Shown in pieces: positions 30,973 through 38,358 of a stretch of DNA of 41,873 nt (position 1 is its first letter; every line of letters begins with the position of its first letter). Source of the stretch: Candidatus Poribacteria bacterium (GTDB lineage: Bacteria; Poribacteria; WGA-4E; WGA-3G); the NCBI GenBank assembly GCA_021295715.1, contig JAGWBV010000013.1, positions 54,918 through 96,790 of the forward strand, read 5' to 3'. The notes beneath the pieces are model-generated. The model had not been told where the DNA came from. It saw only the letters and a program-made list of their open reading frames with translations, and made no database searches. The translations under genes and the position numbers were made by a program.

Positions 30973-33948
30973 TTATCGGATAATAGCGAATCTGCCGATC
31001 TTGTTACCGACGACTTCATCACTCTCGTCTCTGGCTTCAACATGATAGATATAAACGCCACTTGCGAGTGCTTGATTGTAGCGATTGAGGAGTTCAAATG
31101 ACGCTGTTCCGCCCTTATCGCCTTGTGTCCGTTCACCCGGATTAAAAAGGGCAGTGCTCTCGTGTTCAAGGGTTCGGACTAATTCACCCGCTAACGTGTA
31201 AATCCGTATCGTACACCGTGGTGGCAGGTGTGTGAAGAAAATCTTGTCCGTTCCTTCGGAAAGGACGGCTCTATTTGTAACGAAATAAGGGTTTGGGACA
31301 ACCCGAATTTTTCCAAGATCGGCTTCAATATCTTCAGCTGAAAGGGACTCCCCTTTTGTATTCAGGAGAAATTGATCTCCATCCTGTGGTGCGCTAATAC
31401 CACCCATTTCAACAGTAAAGACATCTCCAGAGGAGATTTCGCCGTTCGGATCCTTTATAAAGACGTAGCCGCCTCGGATGTAAATACGGAAGAATCCTGG
31501 GGTCTCCGCTGGATTATATGTATCACGCCAACCCGTGGCTGTCAGGATCGCGTATCCAGCGGCGCGCTGGTCATTGAACTGAATTTCTTCACTTGTATTT
31601 TCGTCTACCACCTTGACGTGTGTATCATCAACAAACGTGATCGAATACGTATGTGGACGATAGTAGGTTGCCCAAAAGATGTTCGGCCAAGTGTTCTCAC
31701 CAAAGCCGGGGGATTGGATATCTACTGACCAATCTGTTACTGTGCCTGCCGTCAGTTTAACGTCGTTAATCGGATTTTCCATGGGCGTACCGTAGGATAC
31801 ATCAACCCCTGTTATTCTCAGAACAATACCGTCAAACATCGGTGAAAGGACTTCAACGGCTTCTTGATGTTCGGGGTCATACCAATCAAAGGATTGTAGT
31901 TCAACGACAGTCTGGTCGGTTGTCATATCGACGATTTCATAAGCGGGTGGCTGATATCCGGGACCGGTGATATATGCCGCGGGACCCGTTTGCTTTGCAC
32001 CGTACCAGACGATCTTGTATTGATGCCCCGTTACCTTGTTTGGTGCGAGCACCATCGGTTCAACGGTAACGGTTCCCTGTCCCTGCTGTTCTATATCGGC
32101 AGTAGGGCCTCGGTATCCTGCAGGCTGGGCGCGCGGAACAACGTGAACCATCGTCTCGATCTGGCTACTCTCCATCGAGATGAGTCCGGTTTTCGGGTTG
32201 CCTGTATCAAACGAGGTCACCGCATACGTGTATTCAAGTCCGTTGGTTAATCCAGCGTCGGTGTAGAAATTTTTGATACCCGCATCCTCACCGAGTGCCT
32301 GCGAAGGGGTCGAGACGACTTGGAAAATGTCGCCAGCGACAGGGGTTCCTGAAGGTCCGTCGGTAATTTTCACGTAGAGTCCACCAAAATACATTAGCGC
32401 GTCGGAACGATATGCCCCGTCCGGATACGGCTCAAATGTATTTGGATCTTTGATAATAGCGTATCCACCACCACTTGCTGGAAATTCCGGATTATACGCC
32501 ATAACTTCCCACAGCGTCGTGTTAACGACTTCAAAATCTGTGCTGGAGTTGAATTTGATTATGTAGATGGCGTTTTTAAAGAAATCGGCAAAGAAAGGTT
32601 CATCCCCCTCACTTTCAATGGTAGCATCCGACTGCTTACCGACATGCGAGACCGTAAAGAAATTACCGGTAGCACTCGGCTTGTCGAACTCCATCAGCAT
32701 TGTCCAGTCTTCAACTGGGTTACCGGTGGATTCATCATAAGAGACATCGCGCCGATACACCCGATATCCTTCAAAGATCTTCTCTGGATCGGTCACATCA
32801 ACATATTCTTCGATGCGCTTACCGACACCCGAATCAACCCAGCGCCCTTCGCTTTCCCAGACGAGTGTCACCTGTTTATCGGCAGGATAAACACTTACCA
32901 ATGGAGAAGGCGGCGGTGCCGGTGCGACGTAGGCATCGTCATATAACTTCTGTGCCCAGTCCGAAGAGGCTTGTAAACCCGCAAGTCCTTCACCGATTGC
33001 TACTGCAATGATGACGTTGAAAGACTCACCGGGAGCGAGGGACTCAACAGGTCCGTAGGATTGGATAAAACGTTGATCGTCGTAGTTAGCCGGAAGTGGT
33101 TCAACACCCGGGGTGCTGATAAGCGCGTACATCTCCGCATCCGTCGTTGGGTCGGTGGCGATTGTAATCCGTTTGTGTGCAGTGAAAGGGATTTTTGCCG
33201 CTGGATCCTCAGCATTCTCCCCCATATACGCATCCAATACCCGTAAGCCGATATACCCCGGCGCGGAGGCGTTGGAGAATCCGTAAGAGAGGTAACGGTT
33301 GGGGTGATCTACAGGATTGAGAGCATCCGGTGTTTGATCCAAGGCAACGAAGTCATCTGCGGAGTAACTCGCTGTCCCCGTTTCGTTACTGGAGATGTCT
33401 ACATCGTATCGGAACGCCATAAATACATCTTCAAGCGTGTCGCTACCGACATTTGTGACGTTATACTCGAGAATAAAGAAGTCGTAGAGCGGTGCGTAAC
33501 TCCATTGAAACCCGTTAACTTCAAGTTCTAAACCCAGAATCAAATCCTTATTTGCCTCGGGGTTTGTATCGGAGCATTTGAACATGATCGCTTGGTTTGT
33601 CGGCGTTCCTTTTGTCGTTACACCGGGTTTGTTTGAGATAACCTCTGGCACATCGTCAGTGGGCCAAATTTCGCTTTGCCTGCCATCCGACTCAGCAACG
33701 CCTACCTCACCGTTTTTCTTGGCACCGATCCAGATGTCTCCTTCATAGATGTAGGAGTCGTTTGTTCCTGCGGGCCACCAGCCTGACGGGTTCGCGGTAG
33801 GGTTACTCGGAAACCCAACGACTGCGGTATTATAGATAGCAGAGGTGAGGTTGCCCACATCCAATGCTTTCCAATCCACGTCTGCACTCGCCGATACCGC
33901 GACGAGTGCAAAAATTGTAGATATACATATAAATCGTAATAATTTCAT
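30973..33948 (-). CDS. Large secreted protein with FlgD/T9SS-like C-terminal domain
   Basis: A 991-residue exported protein. Residues 1-22 form a signal peptide ending SASA. The middle is a long beta-rich region with fibronectin-III-like stretches (for example VSVYPADKQVTLVWES near 350). The last 110 residues match the FlgD-Ig-like or type IX sorting domain: VVPNPY, then IRIYTLAGELVRTL, then ASGVYIYHVEA, ending GRFAIIR. It begins with the recurrent leader and is followed by the PorV-like gene in one operon, so it is likely a surface or secreted cargo. No enzymatic domain was recognised. Confidence 0.82.
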   Translation of the reverse strand: MKLLRFICISTIFALVAVSASADVDWKALDVGNLTSAIYNTAVVGFPSNPTANPSGWWPAGTNDSYIYEGDIWIGAKKNGEVGVAESDGRQSEIWPTDDVPEVISNKPGVTTKGTPTNQAIMFKCSDTNPEANKDLILGLELEVNGFQWSYAPLYDFFILEYNVTNVGSDTLEDVFMAFRYDVDISSNETGTASYSADDFVALDQTPDALNPVDHPNRYLSYGFSNASAPGYIGLRVLDAYMGENAEDPAAKIPFTAHKRITIATDPTTDAEMYALISTPGVEPLPANYDDQRFIQSYGPVESLAPGESFNVIIAVAIGEGLAGLQASSDWAQKLYDDAYVAPAPPPSPLVSVYPADKQVTLVWESEGRWVDSGVGKRIEEYVDVTDPEKIFEGYRVYRRDVSYDESTGNPVEDWTMLMEFDKPSATGNFFTVSHVGKQSDATIESEGDEPFFADFFKNAIYIIKFNSSTDFEVVNTTLWEVMAYNPEFPASGGGYAIIKDPNTFEPYPDGAYRSDALMYFGGLYVKITDGPSGTPVAGDIFQVVSTPSQALGEDAGIKNFYTDAGLTNGLEYTYAVTSFDTGNPKTGLISMESSQIETMVHVVPRAQPAGYRGPTADIEQQGQGTVTVEPMVLAPNKVTGHQYKIVWYGAKQTGPAAYITGPGYQPPAYEIVDMTTDQTVVELQSFDWYDPEHQEAVEVLSPMFDGIVLRITGVDVSYGTPMENPINDVKLTAGTVTDWSVDIQSPGFGENTWPNIFWATYYRPHTYSITFVDDTHVKVVDENTSEEIQFNDQRAAGYAILTATGWRDTYNPAETPGFFRIYIRGGYVFIKDPNGEISSGDVFTVEMGGISAPQDGDQFLLNTKGESLSAEDIEADLGKIRVVPNPYFVTNRAVLSEGTDKIFFTHLPPRCTIRIYTLAGELVRTLEHESTALFNPGERTQGDKGGTASFELLNRYNQALASGVYIYHVEARDESDEVVGNKIGRFAIIR

Positions 33949-34055
33949 TTTTTTAATTTTCCTTGCGGATAAGTAATAGTTTCTGGTACGTGAAGGTTTT
34001 CGTGTTCGAGTCGCCCTCCACTTCGTTTCGGGCTTGGCACTTTGGGATATTTGTC
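33949..34055 (-). repeat. Dispersed leader element between the antitoxin relic and the T9SS-tail gene
   Basis: The gene-proximal end gives the ribosome-binding site of the gene at 33948 (CGCAAGGAAAATTAAAAAAA then ATG on the minus strand). The distal block CGCCCTCCACTTCGTTTCGG is at about 34011-34030. The element lies immediately after the point where the antitoxin relic loses homology. Confidence 0.6.
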
Positions 34056-34077
34056 AGAATTATCAGTTTTCAGTAGA

Positions 34078-34231
34078 ATCGGATAATGCCTATCTTCATA
34101 ATTTTCTACCAATGTAACAAGTACATCAAGCTTATCCCCTTCTGGTGAACCGTAATTTGATCCCAAAGCTATTCTATTTCCTTCAGTGCGGCCTCATAGT
34201 CTGCTTCGGTCTTAATTGGTTTAATTTCCAT
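34078..34231 (-). pseudogene. Relic of a HigA-type antitoxin N-terminus
   Basis: Starting at the ATG at 34231, the frame reads MEIKPIKTEADYEAALKEIE, the usual N-terminus of HigA-like (COG5499) antitoxins, then hits TAG at 34169-34171. In the next frame the same protein continues as LWGSNYGSPEGDKLDVLVTL and on to the block ENYEDRHYPI. Restoring it needs one extra G in a G run near 34162-34164 as well as the nonsense codon. After HYPI the helix-turn-helix half is missing and an ACTGAAAACTGATAA unit and the leader element follow. The ATG is 2 bases after the stop of the glycosyltransferase gene. No toxin gene is adjacent. Confidence 0.72.
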
Positions 34232-34233
34232 TG

Positions 34234-36045
34234 TTAGTCGGTCTCCGTAATCTCAAAAACTCGATACCATTGTATTTTTCCATTCCCGATGTCCACCTCA
34301 CTTTCAATGAACAGCGGATAATCGTAAACCGTCTCTTTGACAGAGAAAAGATAAGGAATTGCCCCTGCTTTACGTGCTATCCCGGCTTGGCTTTTGAAAT
34401 CGCGAGGTGCCTTCATGTGTTTATTGTAAATCTGATACGTTGATCGGTCAGCGTAATACATCAAATCGAAATGCGCGCCGACGCGTTCATCGTCAAGAAA
34501 GAAACAAGCGTTCTCTGGCATTTCACGCTGGAGACGTGGTCCACTTGCTTCATACAAGGGGACTTGGCTATTCCGTTCTGTAACCCTGTAAGCGGCGTGC
34601 ACATAGCGCCCAGCATAGAATAACGCAATTATCAGTGCCACCGTGCGGAGTCCAAGCCATATCCATCTTTGCACACTGCGATGGCGAACCAGCATATACA
34701 TACCCGCGAAAATCGCGAGTAATACTCCGAACGCGATCAACTGCTCAACAATCCAGAAATTCGTCTGGATAAACGGGGCAATCTCCTTGAGTCCATCGAA
34801 CTGGTCCCGACTCTTAACGCGGGTGCGTCCGCCAGAAATAATAGTAATCGCGAGCATCCCCGCCATCCAAATAGCGGTATAAATCCAGTCCCGCCGTTGC
34901 CACGCCCGACTGATGACCGCTGCGAGACACATTAGTAGTGGTGGCACAGCAATCATTGTTGCCGATGGCGTTTTCGTCTGTGCAAGCGTGTGCGGAACAA
35001 TCACACCGATACCCCACGCTAACACAAAAAGTTCCGCTAACTGCCAACGTTTGAACATGACCACGATTAGACACAACACCGCCGCAACGAGGACGGCATA
35101 GAAGACCGGATAAAACAGCGGCATATAATCAAACAGTGGTCGATCCCAACTTGTCCCCCAACTCTCGACATCAGTGTTGAGGTGATCAAGCACGCGTTTG
35201 TGTTCCCAAAGAAATTCCTTGCGATAGTAAATCAGGCAATAGATGACCCACGGTGCTACTGTCGCAATAGCGGCTAAAAGTTGTAATCCAATGTCGCTGA
35301 GACGAATACGAATCTTTGCGTCCGTTGCCTCGCTTTGCCCATCGTTATCCGATACCCGTCTCTCGTGATAGATGTGTTTGCCCCGCTTAACACACCAAAT
35401 GGCAAGCGCGATACCAAAGGTGATGAGTGCGAGATAACTTTTCGACAGATACGCAATCCCCATCGCAACGCCGGATAAGATGTAATTTTTCCGTTTTCCC
35501 GTCCGAATGGCGCGGAGCAGGAACCAACACGAAACCTGTACCCAGAGCAATAAAGCAATGTCAATATGATCCGAATAGCGATAGCCGTGAACGGACTCAA
35601 AGAGAAACGGGTTAAACGCTTGAAGAAATGCCGCAATGAGTCCTGCCCGTTTGTCAAAGAGATCCGATGCGATCCGATATGTCAACCATGTTGTCACAAC
35701 TAAACTGATTGCCGACGGCAACCGGAGTGCGAACGTATTGATGCCAAAAATAAGGTGTGAGAGCCAGATCGTCCACATCGCCACAGGGGGTTTATGTAGC
35801 CAGATGTGGTTCTCACCCCACCCTTTGTAGTCGTAAGGGAGCCACGGTTGATCGTAGAGCGTGAATTTGAGCGGATGCTTCGTCAAATTCCGGGCAACGA
35901 CGGCGTGGAACCCTTCGTCCCAATAGGTAATGCCACTGTGTCCAAGGTTCCGTAGCACCAAAACACCGGAGGCGATTAGAATACAGAATAGGACAATTTT
36001 TACGAGTGTAAATTCGCTGTTTAAGCGGATTCCTCCAAAATTCAT
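34234..36045 (-). CDS. ArnT/PMT-type integral membrane glycosyltransferase (GT39/83-like)
   Basis: A 603-residue membrane protein with about 11-13 hydrophobic segments. The first extracytoplasmic loop carries the catalytic-type acidic pair in YWDEGFHA (D43-E44), followed by KPPVAMW and ALRLPSAI, characteristic of the dolichyl/undecaprenyl-phosphate-sugar-dependent glycosyltransferases (ArnT, PMT). It would transfer a sugar from a lipid carrier to lipid A, a protein or another acceptor outside the membrane. The C-terminal 110 residues are soluble. It lies 39 bases downstream of the 2H phosphoesterase gene. Confidence 0.88.
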   Translation of the reverse strand: MNFGGIRLNSEFTLVKIVLFCILIASGVLVLRNLGHSGITYWDEGFHAVVARNLTKHPLKFTLYDQPWLPYDYKGWGENHIWLHKPPVAMWTIWLSHLIFGINTFALRLPSAISLVVTTWLTYRIASDLFDKRAGLIAAFLQAFNPFLFESVHGYRYSDHIDIALLLWVQVSCWFLLRAIRTGKRKNYILSGVAMGIAYLSKSYLALITFGIALAIWCVKRGKHIYHERRVSDNDGQSEATDAKIRIRLSDIGLQLLAAIATVAPWVIYCLIYYRKEFLWEHKRVLDHLNTDVESWGTSWDRPLFDYMPLFYPVFYAVLVAAVLCLIVVMFKRWQLAELFVLAWGIGVIVPHTLAQTKTPSATMIAVPPLLMCLAAVISRAWQRRDWIYTAIWMAGMLAITIISGGRTRVKSRDQFDGLKEIAPFIQTNFWIVEQLIAFGVLLAIFAGMYMLVRHRSVQRWIWLGLRTVALIIALFYAGRYVHAAYRVTERNSQVPLYEASGPRLQREMPENACFFLDDERVGAHFDLMYYADRSTYQIYNKHMKAPRDFKSQAGIARKAGAIPYLFSVKETVYDYPLFIESEVDIGNGKIQWYRVFEITETD

Positions 36046-36084
36046 TGCTATGTTATGAATTCGTCTGAAACGCTTCTATCCCTT

Positions 36085-36624
36085 CTACGACTTGAGATTG
36101 TACACGTGCAGTGCCTGACAACCCGTAGGTAAAACCTTCACCAATCCCATTTCTTTGACGTCCGTGGAAACTGGTAAATCAATTTGTCGACAAACGGTTA
36201 CCGCTTCAACAATCTGGTCCTCTGATAAACCGAAAGCAAGTGTGCAGTGCGGCACCCACTGTCCAACAGTGTAATATTCCCGTTGTTCCTTTGCATGTTT
36301 TTTGAAGATTTCATGAAATGCTGTGTGTACATTCAGCAACTGCGCGGTGACTGTCGCTCCTAAGTAAACAACCCCTTCCGATGTAGAAAAGATGCCTATG
36401 TTGGGAAACAACAATCGAAATGGTGTAACACCTTCCGCAAAGATTGAAAGCTCCTGTGCGAGTGAATCTGTCTCAAGATGGTCGCAAACCCCAAGCGATA
36501 CATGCGGACGGTAGCCACCTTTGGGCATAGAATCACTAATCCCTGCTTCATCAAGGGCTTTCCATGCATCGCGAATGCGTTTCTCGGTTGAGGGATCGAA
36601 ATACAGTTCAGCAACAAACGGCAT
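36085..36624 (-). CDS. 2H phosphoesterase (2'-5' RNA ligase-like)
   Basis: A 179-residue protein with the two catalytic H-x-T/S motifs of the 2H superfamily: H41-V-S43 (YRPHVSLG) and H126-C-T128 (VPHCTLAFG). Family members hydrolyse or form 2'-5' or cyclic phosphate bonds in RNA or nucleotides. The ATG at 36624 is preceded by GAGGTG at the end of hicA (11-base gap), so it is the third gene of a hicB-hicA operon. RNA-end processing linked to the toxin is an attractive but untested idea. Confidence 0.82.
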   Translation of the reverse strand: MPFVAELYFDPSTEKRIRDAWKALDEAGISDSMPKGGYRPHVSLGVCDHLETDSLAQELSIFAEGVTPFRLLFPNIGIFSTSEGVVYLGATVTAQLLNVHTAFHEIFKKHAKEQREYYTVGQWVPHCTLAFGLSEDQIVEAVTVCRQIDLPVSTDVKEMGLVKVLPTGCQALHVYNLKS

Positions 36625-36635
36625 ACTTCACCTCT

Positions 36636-36857
36636 TTAAAGTTTGTCAAACTCGTTTGGCGTTAATCCTGCTTGGCGCAAAATGCTTCGCAGCAGACCAA
36701 CCGAAATTTCGCGATGATATGGGACAATCGCTGTCTGAACCCCATCGCTGTTGTATCGGACAAATTTTATATGACTGCCCCGCTGACTCGCTATTGTGAA
36801 TCCTGCCTTCTCCAGTTTACGTTTGACTTGACGATACGAGAGTGGTCTAAGCGGCAC
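36636..36857 (-). CDS. hicA: HicA-type toxin (mRNA interferase)
   Basis: About 73 residues with the double-stranded-RNA-binding-like fold of HicA/YcfA: SYRQVKRKLEKAGF, then the catalytic His in RGSHIKF (H29), then PYHREISVGLLRSILRQAGL. HicA cleaves mRNA when freed from HicB. The start is taken as a GTG at 36857 with GAGG 9 bases upstream; the frame also opens from a TTG at 36872. Either way it overlaps the 3' end of hicB, which implies coupled translation. Confidence 0.85.
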   Translation of the reverse strand: MPLRPLSYRQVKRKLEKAGFTIASQRGSHIKFVRYNSDGVQTAIVPYHREISVGLLRSILRQAGLTPNEFDKL

Positions 36858-37056
36858 TGATTTTTGCCTCAAATCTCCGGATTACTGGTTTCAAACTCGG
36901 TTGAGGTGACTCGAAGTAAAGTTCCAATGCTTCTGTTAGATTGTCCAAAGCCGCTTCTTCACTTTCACCTTGACTTGCAATATCAACCTCTAAACATTGG
37001 GCAATAAACCAGTTATCTTCTCGCCAGATACTCGCTGTAAACGTTTGAGTTTTCAT
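36847..37056 (-). CDS. hicB: HicB-type antitoxin, short form
   Basis: A 69-residue protein with the HicB partial RNase-H-like fold: FTASIWREDNWFIAQCLEVD, then SQGESEEAALDNLTEALELYFE. It lacks the C-terminal DNA-binding domain found in longer HicB proteins (110-140 residues), so self-regulation at its promoter is less certain. The gene order hicB then hicA is the reverse of E. coli hicAB. AAAGGA lies upstream of the ATG at 37056. Confidence 0.85.
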   Translation of the reverse strand: MKTQTFTASIWREDNWFIAQCLEVDIASQGESEEAALDNLTEALELYFESPQPSLKPVIRRFEAKISAA

Positions 37057-37271
37057 TTTTCGATTTTTCCTTTCTCCCAGTTCGTGGAACTTACAACGGC
37101 ACGTGTACCTTCATACACATCGCTCGGTATTTCCGATGTATTGACTCACCAAAAGGCCTTTCCAGTCTATTCCCCACCGCGTAGGGGTAATAGATCTATA
37201 GAAAATCGTTCTTTCAAGGCACTGCAAGCCGAAGAAGGTGCCATGTCCATAAATGGTGGCAACCTGGGTTA
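37057..37271. other. Intergenic stretch with no gene seen
   Basis: This 215-base stretch separates hicB from the 3' end of the frameshifted gene. A plus-strand open frame through it continues antisense into hicB and shows no family pattern. No strong promoter for hicB was found by eye. Confidence 0.5.
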
Positions 37272-38343
37272 CTATAGGTCAGACTCTTTGATTTTATTAT
37301 AGATGTCGGTACCCATAGCGACTAATTTCTTGCGCATTTCAGGCCAATCATCTCGGTCATTTTTGCCTTTGTTAAGGACAGAAAACTTAACTCTTGTGTC
37401 TGTGGATGTGTCTGTATTTTTGCAATCGTAACCTGATTGTGAAAATAACGCCATTACCTCGTTTCCACTTTTAGAAGGGTTTTCCCCGTAGAAGTACAAT
37501 TGGATATAACACGCTCGGTTAGTCACCCTCATCCACATTTCTATATCGCAGTGGACGGTTTTACCCAACCAACCTTCGTTCATCCAACCTTTTTTATTGA
37601 TAGACTCAGGTTTTCCGGCAAACAGTTCACCAAGTTCACCCTTGCAGATCGGTGTCCAAAATTCGCTGCAATCAGTAAGATCCGTCTCAGTATCTCGTTG
37701 TCCTCCAGCACGCAAATCCCAGATGAACCTGTCAACATCACGAACGGGAAGTCCCTCGCGCTTCGAGGCTTCTTCCAAGAGACAACGCGCTTCAGGAGGT
37801 GAAACATCCCGACCTAAGAGTTCGAATAGAAATCTGATAATGTGTCTGTCAGGTTTGCGGTTTGCACGCCAAAGAGCATTCGTAGGTACTGAAAACTCGC
37901 ATAGCTAAAACCTGTGATATTCAACTTCTGATAATCTTGAGGTTTGGACCTGATCGCCCATTGCTTGAGAACTTCTTCTTCCTCTTCAACAGTCTTTGCC
38001 TCATCAACAATTGTGCAAACACGTTTTACGAGACACTGAAGGATCCTAGCACGATCTTCATGATTGTAGTTAAGTTCCTCTTTCACAAACGCATGAGGCG
38101 TTAGGTAGTTATCTATAAGCTGAGCTAATTCGGCTACCCGTTGTATCTTAGGATGTTTCCTCTCAAAAACTTTCAGGCGAGGACACACCATTTTTTTGTA
38201 ATTTCTGTTAATCTGAAGAACAGAATCGATAATCTTAATAGCAGGGGGCGATAATCAGAAACACTAGGGATATCAGATGAGTGCTCATGTAACCAAGCCG
38301 CTACAGTGACCACATCAGCCTCTGCAATATTGATTTTCTTCAT
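37272..38343 (-). pseudogene. Frameshifted gene: HhH-like N-terminal region plus DUF4268-like C-terminal domain
   Basis: One protein of about 357 residues is spread over three frames. It starts at the ATG at 38343 (MKKINIAEADVVTVAAWLHE), shifts at a G run at 38244-38248, continues as PPAIKIIDSVLQINRNYKK and on to SYASFQYLRMLFGVQTAN, shifts again near 37852-37853, and continues as PDRHIIRFLFELLGRDVSPP to the end at 37272. Each break is repaired by one added C on the coding strand. The N-terminal 230 residues look like a helix-hairpin-helix DNA-glycosylase-like fold (tentative). The end, from SEFWTP to DDWPEMRKKL, looks like DUF4268. No other stops occur. It starts 15 bases after the receptor stop, with GGAAGGGA as ribosome-binding site. 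Real decay or homopolymer error are both possible. Confidence 0.7.
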
Positions 38344-38358
38344 TAAGAATTTCCCTTC

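Noticed and set aside
34000-34020. GTTCGAGTC near 34005 as a tRNA T-loop
   Set aside because: No matching acceptor, D or anticodon arms; the bases belong to the dispersed leader element.
33945-34166. A 73-codon minus-strand frame as a stand-alone gene
   Set aside because: Its first half is the second frame of the HigA relic, and its second half is translated leader element; it is not an independent gene.
36997-37302. A 101-codon plus-strand open frame across the hicB upstream region
   Set aside because: It overlaps hicB and the frameshifted gene end in antisense and resembles no family. I considered a transposase remnant, but no motif supports it.
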